A stretch of DNA of 64,000 nucleotides from Bernardetia sp. (GTDB lineage: Bacteria > Bacteroidota > Bacteroidia > Cytophagales > Bernardetiaceae): NCBI GenBank assembly GCA_020630575.1, contig JAHDBD010000015.1, positions 1 to 64,000 of the forward strand, in the 5' to 3' direction. The notes under the pieces are model-generated. The model was given only the letters and a program-made list of their open reading frames with translations. It was not told where the DNA came from and ran no database searches. Numbering within the stretch: the first letter of the stretch is position 1; every line of letters begins with the position of its first letter. The position numbers were made by a program, and so were the translations under genes. Below, piece after piece: positions 23,425 to 31,966 of the stretch.

Positions 23425-24378
23425 TTATTTTTGGGAGTTAGTATCGTCTGATTTTGCTATTAGATAATCATTGAGGTCATTGTGTTCTGCATACATATCT
23501 GATTTATCAATAATTTCTATTCCTACTAGCCCAGCTTTTAGAGTAGCTAATGCCTTTCTTCCTCCTTTGTCATTGTCAAAGAAACAGAAGAGTTTTGTAG
23601 GGCGTGGTTCAGCATTTTGTAGGTATTCTATGGCTCTTTTGATGCGCTTGGTTGAGTTGAGAATTAAACAGTTTGCTTTTGGCTCTTTGCCTTTGATAGT
23701 GAGCAAAGAAAGAAAATCTATAAATCCCTCAAAGAGTAGCCACTCGGAGTAACATTTCCATTCTCCCCAATCGTCGCTATCCGTTGGCTCTATCGTACTA
23801 ATATCTCCATTTCCTAACATTACTGGTTTGGATAGTGCCTTATTTCTGAATACAAAACCGTCTGAATTGTTAGGAAAAAATAAACCGTAAAACGTCTTAC
23901 CATTTCTTTCATATTGCCTGTACTGAATATAGTTTTGAGCTATTGTTGGACTTACTTTCCTATCCATTTTTAGGTAGTGAGTAAGTGCGTTTTTTTGTTT
24001 GGCTGTCGCTTCTGTATGGTTTGGCAAAGGCAAAATAGCAGGTTTTGAAAAGAAAAAAGAATCGGTTTGAGTATATGCTCCATCAAACTCCAGTAGAAAA
24101 TACATGGCTTCTACAAAAGTCTTGTTTTTGTACTCTCTGACAAATTCCAATACTCGCCACGTTCTGTCCCTACCTAAATCACTAGCTAACCATATTTTTT
24201 TTTCTTCACTCCAAAATACCGAAAAACTAGGCGTATCGTCTATTCTAAAGGGATTTTTAAACCTACGACTATCTAATTGAGGAATGCCAAAATGTTGTAA
24301 AATGGCTCTCAAATCAATCTGATTGACTTTCTGTATTTGTTCTTGTGTAAATTGTTTCATTTTCTTTTTTCTTTTCAA
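23425..24378 (-). CDS. DNA primase with TOPRIM domain (element 2)
   Basis: The 317-residue product has the same build as the element 1 primase: an N-terminal domain with FKNPFRIDDTPSFSVFWSEE and a TOPRIM half with LLFEGFIDFLSLLT and LFCFFDNDKGGRKAL (DND motif). It is almost identical to the element 3 copy over most of its length; differences are mainly at the C-terminus (IAKSDDTNSQK). An alternative start is the second Met (MKQFTQ, codon 7). It should prime replication at the neighbouring iterons. Confidence 0.85.
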   Translation of the reverse strand: MKRKKKMKQFTQEQIQKVNQIDLRAILQHFGIPQLDSRRFKNPFRIDDTPSFSVFWSEEKKIWLASDLGRDRTWRVLEFVREYKNKTFVEAMYFLLEFDGAYTQTDSFFFSKPAILPLPNHTEATAKQKNALTHYLKMDRKVSPTIAQNYIQYRQYERNGKTFYGLFFPNNSDGFVFRNKALSKPVMLGNGDISTIEPTDSDDWGEWKCYSEWLLFEGFIDFLSLLTIKGKEPKANCLILNSTKRIKRAIEYLQNAEPRPTKLFCFFDNDKGGRKALATLKAGLVGIEIIDKSDMYAEHNDLNDYLIAKSDDTNSQK

Positions 24379-24439
24379 AACCCTTATTTCTTACAAGACA
24401 ACCTAAAAACGGTTTGACTTCAAATAAGAGTGAGGTACT

Positions 24440-24830
24440 AATAAGTAGGTTTTCTTATGGAACTATGGAATATTTTTAAAGAATATACCTTTACGTACCT
24501 TTAAAGGATGTTTTTGCGTTCCATAAGCTATTTTACGTTGTGGAACTTAAAAAATTAGCTCCTTGATTAACAGGCACTTGTAGTTCCATAGTGTTTTTTG
24601 AGTTATGGAACTTCTGCTACTTTTTGAGCTTCAACTTTTATCTCATTCATTCTTTTCACTTTTAGTTCCATAACTAAAAATTCACTATGGAACACGAAGT
24701 GACTGAAATACAGACTTTTAAATTTTTAAGTTCCTTAACGATTTTTGACTATGGAACTTAAAAACATTGTTTCTGATACCCTCAAAGCACTTTTTAAAGA
24801 AATGTTCCATAGTTCCATAGAAAATCAGAA
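24440..24830. repeat. Putative replication origin 2: TATGGAAC iterons
   Basis: About twelve copies of TATGGAAC or its complement GTTCCATA occur in both orientations between primase and helicase genes, many extended to ACTATGGAACTT. Both edges of the region keep sequence shared with element 3 (for example GAAAATCA-purine-AAAAAAA-GGG near 24820), while the repeats themselves differ. An iteron origin is the best reading. Confidence 0.75.
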
Positions 24831-24887
24831 AAAAAAGGGGGGGCTATACTTTTGAATTAAAGAATCAAAAAAAAGGTACATCAGCAC

Positions 24888-26726
24888 CTAGTTTTTTTCC
24901 TTATCAGAAAGTAAAAAGAACTCAAAAGAATGTCCTTTTTTGGGTTTCTTCTCATTTTCAGCTTTTGAAAAAGGCGTATAGAATTGTGCGTACAAGGGCG
25001 ATAACAGGCAATATTTGCGTACATATTCAGTAAATTTCCGTTGTGTCAGTTTGTACTGAAAATCGGTGTAAAGTTCTCTAAACTCATCAAAGAGTTCTAT
25101 TTTTAAATGTATGCCTTTTAACTTGCCAGTTTCAATCTTATCATCAAGAAATTCAATCAATTCTAGTTGTGTTTCTTCTTGTAGTTTGCGAATAGCAAGA
25201 TTAATAGTAGCAGGTTTCTGAACACCATTTTTGAGAAAATAGCAAATACAGAAAAGCATAAAGTTGTAGTATTTATTCCATTCTTCGGTATCCCAATCCC
25301 TAAAAAACCATTGACCCTCAAACTCATCTTCTGGACGATGTGAAGGACTAAAAAAAGAAGTTACCTCAAACTCAATAAAACGGTCTTGTGCGCTCCCACC
25401 CTCTATTTTGAGAGGTTTGTTAGTTGTTCCTATAATCTTTGTTTTGAGCTTGTAGGGCTGTTGATTTTTGGCATCAACCGTTATGCCTTCTGTGATGTCA
25501 TTAAACAAATCCTCAACATCAAATTTGCGTTTTAAATCATCAATAAACACGATTTGACTATCGGGTTTAGCTTTGTCATATTTGTGTTTGCTCGTTGGGT
25601 CAAAGTCTTTTCCCAAAATATGAACAATGTTGCGAATATTCTCTAGGGACTTGAACAGTAACGATTTTCCACTCCGTCCATTCGCTTCGCCATTGTCAGA
25701 AATAGAACTATCCGTTAAGATAACTGACTGGAGCTTGTAGTCCGTAAAGTCGTGGATAATATAACCTAACAAAGAACAAAGACTAAAAAAACGCTCACTT
25801 GTTCCTGCCAAAAGGAAACAATACCGTGCAAAATTGCCATATTCGTAAATAAATGGAACTTCTATCTCTTTGGCTTTTTCTGAATTGTGAAGTAATTCGG
25901 CTGTATCTTGGAGTAAAATGAAGTCATTCGGTTTGATTTGTTCTTTCCAAATGTGCTTATTAAACTGGGAATAAGGTTTTAGTTCATAGCCTTTCGAACT
26001 ACAAACAACAATACCATTTTTAAAATAAAAATAGGCATTGCCTTTGCTATCTTTGACAAATTCAAAAGGAATATCAGTTGTCAATCGTTGAAGTAAAGGT
26101 GTGCTAAAATACCTACCTAAATTACCGTATAATTTCTCTATGACCATTTTAGAAGTAACATATTCGCAACCTTCTAACCTTCTGACTTCGGAAATGATTC
26201 TATCCGTAATTTCGTGAGGTTGAACCATACGAACAACCTTATTTTCTACGTGAACAAATAGACAAACACCATTTTCCAAATCATAGCGAAAAAAGCCTAA
26301 GTCTTTGATAAAATCAACATATTCTACCATTTTGATAGTAAAACCTTTGTAAATCCCATCTTTATCAGTATCTATTTTATAGAAATTGATAGATTCCTTT
26401 TTTGCTTTTGATGTGCGCTTCTTTGGAGATGTTTTTTTGGTAGTTTTAGGTACAGATACAATTGCCTTTTTTGGTTCTTCTTTGGGAGTAGCAACTGGTT
26501 TCTGCTCCTGCTCCTCTACTACTTCATTAACTTTAGATGTAGAAGTACGTTTTCGTTGTATAGTCGTTGTTTTTTTTGATTCTGCTGTTTGCTCTTGTGC
26601 AGCTTCATTACTTTTTTGCTTAGAAACTCGTTTTTTTCTAGGCGTTTTTACTGGAGTTTCTGTACTTTTTGAGGGAGTTTTAGGTAAATTAGAAGACACA
26701 ATTTGTGTAGTTGAAGTAGTTTTCAT
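24888..26726 (-). CDS. SF3-type replicative helicase, D5/DUF5906-like (element 2)
   Basis: The product is 612 residues from the ATG at 26726, which matches the element 3 start; an upstream in-frame start at 26753 is less likely. A Lys/Thr-rich disordered N-terminus (about 110 residues) precedes the conserved part. The ATPase core has NGRSGKSLLF (Walker A type, about residue 350), IVFIDDLKRKF (Walker B), IIGTTNKPLKIEG (sensor) and QDRFIEFEV (arginine finger). The C-terminal ~110 residues, probably a winged-helix DNA-binding domain, are the part that differs most from element 3. Likely initiator and helicase for the adjacent iterons. Confidence 0.85.
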   Translation of the reverse strand: MKTTSTTQIVSSNLPKTPSKSTETPVKTPRKKRVSKQKSNEAAQEQTAESKKTTTIQRKRTSTSKVNEVVEEQEQKPVATPKEEPKKAIVSVPKTTKKTSPKKRTSKAKKESINFYKIDTDKDGIYKGFTIKMVEYVDFIKDLGFFRYDLENGVCLFVHVENKVVRMVQPHEITDRIISEVRRLEGCEYVTSKMVIEKLYGNLGRYFSTPLLQRLTTDIPFEFVKDSKGNAYFYFKNGIVVCSSKGYELKPYSQFNKHIWKEQIKPNDFILLQDTAELLHNSEKAKEIEVPFIYEYGNFARYCFLLAGTSERFFSLCSLLGYIIHDFTDYKLQSVILTDSSISDNGEANGRSGKSLLFKSLENIRNIVHILGKDFDPTSKHKYDKAKPDSQIVFIDDLKRKFDVEDLFNDITEGITVDAKNQQPYKLKTKIIGTTNKPLKIEGGSAQDRFIEFEVTSFFSPSHRPEDEFEGQWFFRDWDTEEWNKYYNFMLFCICYFLKNGVQKPATINLAIRKLQEETQLELIEFLDDKIETGKLKGIHLKIELFDEFRELYTDFQYKLTQRKFTEYVRKYCLLSPLYAQFYTPFSKAENEKKPKKGHSFEFFLLSDKEKN

Positions 26727-26815
26727 ATTTTTGGGTAAGTAGAAAAAAAACATATAAATATGCCAACAGAAAGTAGTCGTTCCGTTGGCATATTTTTTTG
26801 TCGAAAAATCAAAAA

Positions 26816-27667
26816 TTAAAATTGTAAGCTGCGTTCCAAATCAAAAATGCCTTGTAAATCATCACGCATAGCAAGAATTTTATTACTTATCCACTCATAC
26901 ATATCTACAAAATAGGCTCTATCAGCTTCATTTTGTTCTACTGATAAAATGCCCTGTAATTGCAGAAAAACAGTTTTACAGTCATTCATTTTATGCATCA
27001 CATTGAACATTCTGTCAGTACGTGTATCAGTATGACAAACAGCTTCTTCTTCTGCTTCGTCCCATAATTCATAAAGGGCTTGACGTTCCTCTTCTTGATC
27101 CTCTTTTTCTTTGGTAGTATAAAGACACTCTTTAGGTTTAGGGCTAAAAAAATATTCATAAGAACTTGAAAGTAAGTCGTGAGCTTCTTTGAGGTTGATT
27201 AAAAATTGAGCTACACGGTTAAATTCCTTTAAATGAGCTATTCGTGATTGGTCTAGTCCTTCGGTTTGCAGATAGAGCCATTGAGCTATCACATCATGCA
27301 GCGTTCCAACAGGCTGACTTAGTTTACCAATATTGTAAAAATCATCTGTCATCAGATAGATATTAGTAAGAGATTTTGGTAAAATATCTTCATCAGAACG
27401 ACCACTTGCATAGTCTTTAAACTCATAATAAATATTGGAAATAAATTCAATGATACGGTTTGTTTCATAAACTGAATCCATTAGATATTCTTTAATATAA
27501 TCTTCTGAAAGTAAGACAAAATCCTCAAGAACAAAGTGCAACGTTTCAGTAGGTTTTTGAAGTTCATGAGAACTGAAGAAATTATAAATCGTTGTGTAAA
27601 ATCGCTCCTCATAACGTGTAGCTTCTAGGGCCTTTTGATTGAGTGAATAAACAGTTTGGTTTTTCAT
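26816..27667 (-). CDS. Conserved helical protein after the early genes (element 2)
   Basis: The 283-residue product is all-helical with no membrane segment. The element 3 homologue (290 residues, 40320) shares FYTTIYNFF/YFHKIIYDFF, LHFVLEDFVLL, NRIIEFI, GKLSQPVGTL and the final KMNDCK..LQLQG and GIFDLER blocks. It lies upstream of the helicase in both elements, so it is core and not cargo. Its build faintly recalls RteC-type regulators, but I do not claim that family. Function unknown. Confidence 0.65.
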   Translation of the reverse strand: MKNQTVYSLNQKALEATRYEERFYTTIYNFFSSHELQKPTETLHFVLEDFVLLSEDYIKEYLMDSVYETNRIIEFISNIYYEFKDYASGRSDEDILPKSLTNIYLMTDDFYNIGKLSQPVGTLHDVIAQWLYLQTEGLDQSRIAHLKEFNRVAQFLINLKEAHDLLSSSYEYFFSPKPKECLYTTKEKEDQEEERQALYELWDEAEEEAVCHTDTRTDRMFNVMHKMNDCKTVFLQLQGILSVEQNEADRAYFVDMYEWISNKILAMRDDLQGIFDLERSLQF

Positions 27668-27744
27668 AATATGAGAATTAAATAGAGTTGATTAGAAATG
27701 ATTAGGACTAGCTAGAAAGTGGTTCTAGGTAGTGTTGTAGGTTT

Positions 27745-27870
27745 GTATTCTACAAAGGCAGCCGTAGGGTATTCGGAGGGTAAGGGTGTAGTAGGCTAGT
27801 AGTTTAGCTTATTCTGATGATTATAATTTTGTTTTGAAAAAGCCCTACGGACTTGTCTTTTTCCTCCCTT
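27745..27870 (-). ncRNA. Conserved inverted-repeat segment, possible structured RNA or control site (element 2)
   Basis: Arms AAAGGCAGCCGTAGGG (about 27756-27771) and CCCTACGGACTTGTCTTT (about 27845-27862) are partly complementary over about 16 bases and enclose about 75 bases of unrelated sequence. Element 3 has the same arms at 41281 and 41344 with a different loop. The conserved arms and variable loop suggest a stem-loop in RNA or an origin-like DNA hairpin. It lies in the leader of the 283-residue gene. Confidence 0.45.
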
Positions 27871-27911
27871 AAAACAGCTACAAATCGCCCAATATTGACG
27901 AGAGAAGCACA

Positions 27912-28187
27912 TTAAAAACTGTTAGTTCCAGTACTGACAGTTTTTTTTGTGTCTTCTTTTTTCTGACCAAATAAGTCGGATAAATCCACCTCTAGCACTT
28001 CACAATACACAAGTGCATCAACGGCTCTCATTTCGTGAGTAGAATCCACTTTTGCATATCTATCTCGTTTAAATCGCCACTCTACAACACAAGCACAACA
28101 TTTTTTTATTACTCGGCTGCGCTCTGCTTTTGGCAGGGATTCCAACAAGGTTTTTAAAGCATATTTTTGAGATGTATTTTCGTTCAT
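27912..28187 (-). CDS. Early small protein, third gene of the mini-operon (element 2)
   Basis: The 91-residue product matches the 85-residue element 3 protein (YALKTLLESLPKAERSRVIK, FKRDRYAK, HEMRAVDALVYCEV, VDLSDLFG). It has two to three cysteines in a CCACVVEW segment. It shares the base 28187 with the gene before it, so translation is coupled. Function unknown; possibly a DNA-binding control protein. Confidence 0.6.
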   Translation of the reverse strand: MNENTSQKYALKTLLESLPKAERSRVIKKCCACVVEWRFKRDRYAKVDSTHEMRAVDALVYCEVLEVDLSDLFGQKKEDTKKTVSTGTNSF

Positions 28188-28390
28188 TACTTAGCTGATT
28201 TAGAATGTTCTGCAATGGTTATTTGTGCCTTGACAAGTGAAATTTTGCTTTTGTAATCCTCTATCAAAGCTAGTTCTATGCGTTCCTTTTCCTCGTGTTT
28301 GATACTTCGTGCTGTACGTAATCGTTGCCGTGATGAAGCATATCCACGTTCTAGGTCTTTAAGCTGATTGTTTAGGTCGTTTATGGGCAT
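28187..28390 (-). CDS. Early small coiled-coil protein (element 2)
   Basis: The 67-residue product is helical (LNNQLKDLERGYASSRQRLR, then ERIELALIEDYKSKISLVKA). Homologues are the 68-residue element 3 gene and the 58-residue element 1 gene at 14288. It is the middle gene of the leftward early unit. Function unknown. Confidence 0.62.
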   Translation of the reverse strand: MPINDLNNQLKDLERGYASSRQRLRTARSIKHEEKERIELALIEDYKSKISLVKAQITIAEHSKSAK

Positions 28391-28607
28391 TGCGTAGGGT
28401 GTCTATGAAGGTTTCAAATTCGGTATCAGTAAGAAGAGATAAACCTTCTAATATCCATCGGATTTTTACACCATAGTCTATAAAGCGACTGTCTAACTTT
28501 TCCTTAGCCAACTTTAAAATATTGGCGTAAAATCCTTGTAGGTTTGGATTTTTCTTTCTTTTACGTTTGGTTTTTGGTTTGGGTGTAATGTCTGTTTCTG
28601 ACTTCAT
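28359..28607 (-). CDS. First early gene, conserved in all three elements (element 2 copy)
   Basis: The 82-residue product has a basic N-terminus (KPKTKRKRKKNPNLQGF) and a conserved C-terminal half (IRWILEGLSLLTDTEFETF, NAHKRPKQSA). The element 3 copy is nearly identical and the element 1 copy matches in the C-terminal half. It faces the repressor gene and is overlapped by the next gene by 32 bases. Probable early regulator. Confidence 0.65.
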   Translation of the reverse strand: MKSETDITPKPKTKRKRKKNPNLQGFYANILKLAKEKLDSRFIDYGVKIRWILEGLSLLTDTEFETFIDTLRNAHKRPKQSA

Positions 28608-28614
28608 TAGGCTA

Positions 28615-28824
28615 TATTTTTTAGATTTGATAAATGTTTCACACGAAAAATGTGAGTGAAATATGGAACGATATGAAACATATTGACAATATATTTCGCT
28701 ATATTTGTATATATTTCAATATTGCATATCACAAATATCAATAATTATTAATTATTATCAAAATATATCAACACAATATATTGATAATAATTGATTTATT
28801 TTTTAACCTTAAACCTAAATTATT
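28615..28824. promoter_or_regulatory. Divergent early/repressor promoter region (element 2)
   Basis: It contains a dyad TTTCACAC...GTGAGTGAAA (about 28637-28662) and a near-palindrome with GAAACATATTG and CAATATATTTC halves at 28675-28697. A TATATTTG box (Bacteroidota -7 type) lies at about 28702-28709, with further ATATTTCAATATTGCATAT words after it. The first dyad is also in element 3. These are likely operators and promoters for the repressor switch. Confidence 0.55.
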
Positions 28825-29277
28825 ATGTATCAAGCAGATAACTATGTATTAGCTAGACAGAAACTTGGATTAAATCAAAGTGAAGTAGCCGAAAAGCTCG
28901 GATTAAAACAATCAATCATATCAAGAATAGAAAATGGAAAAGCTCAAAAACTATATAAAGAACTGATTGATTTTTATGTAGAAAATGGAATTGATGAAAA
29001 TCTACTTACTCAAAAATCTGAAAATACAGAAGTATCAAAAGAGAAAGAAGAGGAGTTTGAAAAAATCAAAAAAGAAAATAGTTTTTTGATGCGTGAGTTA
29101 CTTGAAGTAAGAAGAGAACTATCGAAAGCAAAAGATAAAGTTATTGAGCTTCAAGATGATATTATTAGTAAGTTTTCAAATTCTACTCCTGAATTGGGAA
29201 AGGATAAGACGTGTATAGAAAGTGAGTTTATGGACGAAGAAGAAAACAATACTACTATTTATCGTAGTATTGCCTAA
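28825..29277 (+). CDS. XRE-type repressor with coiled coil (element 2)
   Basis: The 150-residue product has a canonical XRE helix-turn-helix (LNQSEVAEKLGLKQSIISRI, ENGKAQK, about residues 17-43) and a long coiled coil (about residues 70-112). The DNA-binding half differs from those of the repressors of elements 1 and 3, while the layout is the same. So the three elements probably belong to different immunity groups. Confidence 0.78.
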   Translation: MYQADNYVLARQKLGLNQSEVAEKLGLKQSIISRIENGKAQKLYKELIDFYVENGIDENLLTQKSENTEVSKEKEEEFEKIKKENSFLMRELLEVRRELSKAKDKVIELQDDIISKFSNSTPELGKDKTCIESEFMDEEENNTTIYRSIA

Positions 29278-29580
29278 TTTTTTGTACACAAATTTATACA
29301 CGACTGTTTTAGCTACGAGCTAAAACCTCACTTAATCAGCTTTTTATAATTCTTCTTGTGGTACAATATGGTCCACAAATGAAATAAAAGCATACTTTTT
29401 GAATACGATAATGCGACAAAAAAAGCCTAATCATTGATTTGATTAGGCTTTTTTCTTTTGATAGTGAACAAGTTACGTTTTTCAGTTACAAAAACAGTTA
29501 CAAAGGAAAACAAAACAGTTACATTTTTTAGTTATCAAAGTTCACTATTTTTTAAAAAACCTTTATTATGATTAAAAAAA
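29278..29580 (+). promoter_or_regulatory. Repressor-integrase intergenic region (element 2)
   Basis: No gene is seen. It holds a dyad TTGTGG...CCACAA around 29355-29380 with the box aatatggtccacaa shared with element 1, and the terminator at 29418. It also holds an inverted repeat gatagtgaac / gttcactat (about 29460 and 29540) with several gttac words between, close to the integrase start, which may be arm-type or regulatory sites. Confidence 0.45.
29418..29455 (+). terminator. Terminator after the repressor (element 2)
   Basis: The stem AAAAAAGCCTAATCA pairs with TGATTAGGCTTTTTT. The same terminator is found in element 3 at 42918. Confidence 0.8.
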
Positions 29581-30756
29581 ATGCAACTTTCAATTTGGCT
29601 TTTCATTCGTAGCAATCATGTTGTTTGCCGTGTAAAATCTAAAAAAGTTAAACCAATCCAAACGGCAGAATTTTCTACAAATGAATTTTGTAAGCCTGAT
29701 GACTGGGATAAAGACGAATTATTGACAAAAAATAATCCTTCTACCAACACGAAGCTAAAAAAGCTCATTGCAGCTTTAGAAGAACGTCATGACGAATTAC
29801 TGGTTATTCAAAAACACAATCCTCATACAATTCGACAACTTGTCGACGAAGTGTGGGAAAACAAAGAAACGGCTTATACTTCTGTTTTGGCTCTTATTCA
29901 AGAATGGCAAACATTTTTAGAGAGTAGAATAGGTACAGATTTAGAAGATTCTACTTTTAAATCATACAGAGGAAAACTGAATAATATTAGGGACTTTGTA
30001 GCCTTCACAAAGACAAAATACATAAATGCTAACTCGTGGAATAATGGTGTAGCTATGGAGCTAGAAAGCTATATCAAGAAACACAAAGGAGGACACAACC
30101 ACGCAAATAAAGTTCTAGCTGAATTAAGGCATATTTTTGAGTTTGGTTATTCAAAAAAATATCTACCTTCTATTTTAGTAAATTATTCTATTGCTCGCCT
30201 TCCTGTTGATTTGGTTTATTTGACTGCAAAGGAAATAAAACGATTTGCTGATGTAGATGTTAGTGGATTAGATATACACATACAAAGGGCAAAAGATGGT
30301 TTTTTGCTGCAATGTTATACTGGTGTAGCTTTTTCAGAACTGACACGAATAGAAAAAGATACTATTTTTGAAACTCCAAAACTGGAATGGAAAGAATGGA
30401 TTTTGATTAAACGAAAGAAGACAAGAAAGCGAAAACTAAAACCTTGTATTATCCCTGTTTTACCACAAGCAAAAGCAATTTTAGAAAAGTACGACTACAA
30501 AATACCAAAGTTTCAAAACGGTAAATATAATCTTGCTATTGCTTGTCTTGCTTTATTAGCAGGAATAAAAAAAGATATTTCTAGCCACAACGGACGTAAA
30601 TCATTTGGAAATTATCTAAGTGAGCTAGGAATTTCTAATGAAGCAATAAGTAAAATGTATGGTCATTCTAGTACGCAAATGACTGAACAATCGTATGTAG
30701 AAATACAACAAACTCGTATTGCTCGAGAAGTAAATAGTGTTTTTGGTAAAAAGTAA
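29581..30756 (+). CDS. int: Tyrosine integrase (element 2)
   Basis: The 391-residue product has an arm-binding domain (about residues 1-62) unlike that of integrase 1, and core-binding and catalytic domains almost identical to it. Catalytic signatures are HNGRKSFGNY and YGHSSTQMTEQSY. A first-arginine equivalent is not evident in CYTGVAFSELT. Shared core and catalytic parts imply the same target site for both elements, which explains tandem insertion. Different arm domains suggest separate control of excision. Confidence 0.92.
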   Translation: MQLSIWLFIRSNHVVCRVKSKKVKPIQTAEFSTNEFCKPDDWDKDELLTKNNPSTNTKLKKLIAALEERHDELLVIQKHNPHTIRQLVDEVWENKETAYTSVLALIQEWQTFLESRIGTDLEDSTFKSYRGKLNNIRDFVAFTKTKYINANSWNNGVAMELESYIKKHKGGHNHANKVLAELRHIFEFGYSKKYLPSILVNYSIARLPVDLVYLTAKEIKRFADVDVSGLDIHIQRAKDGFLLQCYTGVAFSELTRIEKDTIFETPKLEWKEWILIKRKKTRKRKLKPCIIPVLPQAKAILEKYDYKIPKFQNGKYNLAIACLALLAGIKKDISSHNGRKSFGNYLSELGISNEAISKMYGHSSTQMTEQSYVEIQQTRIAREVNSVFGKK

Positions 30757-31047
30757 TTAATCAATAATTTTATCATATCTTTATGGTAAAATAGGACTTA
30801 CAACAATCCCCTTGTTATTTTTTACTGTAAGGTTTCCCTTAAAAACCTAAAAAAATATTAGTCCTATTTTTTTCCCTTTTTCTAAAATCTTTGTTTATGA
30901 TAGTTTAAAGGCATATTTATTTTTCACCTGTTGTCTTCAGTAGAACTGCTCCAGCTCGCAGCTTCATTTTTCAATCCACGTAAGAAGACACAAAAAAAGC
31001 TACTTTCCTAAGAAAATAACTCTTCTTTTTTATTCTAGGCTATTTTA
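30757..31047. other. Candidate attachment region after integrase 2
   Basis: No gene is present. It contains an inverted repeat (aataggact / agtcctatt at about 30789 and 30861). A segment at 30893-30993 resembles the segment after integrase 1. A hairpin terminator ends it. This is the best place for the element 2-element 3 junction; the core is unresolved. Confidence 0.35.
30993..31025 (-). terminator. Terminator, hairpin family member
   Basis: AAGCTACTTTC / GAAAATAACTCTT arms with loop CTAA end the leftward transporter gene at 31048. Confidence 0.6.
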
Positions 31048-31848
31048 TTATTTACTTAATTTCAAAATTCGGATTGCCCCTTGAACTACTAAAATAAAAA
31101 CAAGTGTTCCAATAATTAAGTCAGGCAGAACTGAACTAAGCCAATTTACTAAAAGCCCTGCTACTATAACTCCTATATTGATAATTATATCATTCGAAGT
31201 GAAAATCAAACTTGCTTTCATGTGTATTTCATTCTTACTTTTTGATTGTTGCATCAAATAAAGACAAATACCGTTAGCTAGTAAAGCAAAAAAAGAAACA
31301 ATAATCATAGTCTGAAAATTAGGGAGTTTTTCATTTCCAAAAAAACGCCTCAAAATTTCAATGAAGCCAATACAAGCCAAGATAATTTGAAAATACCCTG
31401 CTAATTTAGCAATCTTTTGTTTTTGAATAAGAGTTTTTCCTACTGCCAAAAGACTGATTCCATATACAAAAGCATCTGCCAACATATCTAAACTATCAGC
31501 GACTAACCCCATTGATTTTGAAAAAAATCCTGTAATTATTTCTATTGCAAAGAAAGCAAAATTTATTACCAAAACAAGCCAAAGTAATTGTCTTTGGTTT
31601 TTATTTTCTATAAAAATAGTTTGTTCTGATTCTTCTGTTTTAATTTTACTTGCACCTAAATTTAACTCTAAAATAGCTTTTTCTATTTGATTAATTTTTT
31701 CTTTATCTTCATAAAAAATAGCTAATTCACGATTAGGAATATCAAAATCCAAATTTTTAATACTTGAAATTCCATCTAATTTCATTCGTATTAAATTTTC
31801 TTCTGAAGGACAATCCATTTTTACGATTTTAAAAATTGTTTTTTGCAT
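31048..31848 (-). CDS. Cation diffusion facilitator with N-terminal metal-binding domain (cargo)
   Basis: The 266-residue product has an N-terminal heavy-metal-associated-like domain (about residues 1-68; the motif is reduced to KMDCPSEE, with one cysteine). It continues as a CDF transporter with about six transmembrane helices. Helix 2 and helix 5 motifs are visible as ADSLDMLADAFVYG and MKASLIFTSNDIIINIGV, where the second pair is N-D and not H-D. It probably exports a divalent metal. The substrate is not clear. It is the first cargo of element 3's left end. Confidence 0.78.
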   Translation of the reverse strand: MQKTIFKIVKMDCPSEENLIRMKLDGISSIKNLDFDIPNRELAIFYEDKEKINQIEKAILELNLGASKIKTEESEQTIFIENKNQRQLLWLVLVINFAFFAIEIITGFFSKSMGLVADSLDMLADAFVYGISLLAVGKTLIQKQKIAKLAGYFQIILACIGFIEILRRFFGNEKLPNFQTMIIVSFFALLANGICLYLMQQSKSKNEIHMKASLIFTSNDIIINIGVIVAGLLVNWLSSVLPDLIIGTLVFILVVQGAIRILKLSK

Positions 31849-31911
31849 AGTTCATTGTTTTTTTGAAAGCTATAAAATATTAAAAATAAGTAGAAAGAGT
31901 GGATAAAAATC

Positions 31912-31963
31912 ACTAAACTGTTGGCAAAATAAAAAAGCTACTTTCCTAAGAAAATAGCTTTTG
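31912..31963 (-). repeat. Left copy of a direct repeat flanking the PanAT module, includes a terminator
   Basis: The word ACTGTTGGCAAAA is followed by the hairpin AAAGCTACTTTC-CTAA-GAAAATAGCTTT. The same combination occurs at 33076-33132. The hairpin ends the leftward toxin gene. Confidence 0.7.
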
Positions 31964-31966
31964 ATA

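Larger units (their letters stand above)
16850..30780. mobile_element. Element 2: integrated primase-helicase element with CmdTAC-like cargo
   Basis: The unit runs from the cargo after integrase 1 to the end of integrase 2. Gene order is cargo, helix-turn-helix protein, three small rightward genes, cargo operon, primase, iterons, SF3 helicase, unknown 283-residue protein, three tiny genes, repressor, integrase. Element 3 repeats this order with close homologues in each slot, which defines the unit. It has replication and integration genes but no recognisable capsid or conjugation genes, as expected of a phage satellite or an integrative plasmid-like element. Edges are inferred from the repeat of gene order, not from a mapped att sequence. 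Confidence 0.65.

Noticed and set aside
24440-24830. Inverted repeats as ends of an insertion sequence
   Set aside because: No transposase is present and the words are many and scattered, as in an iteron origin.
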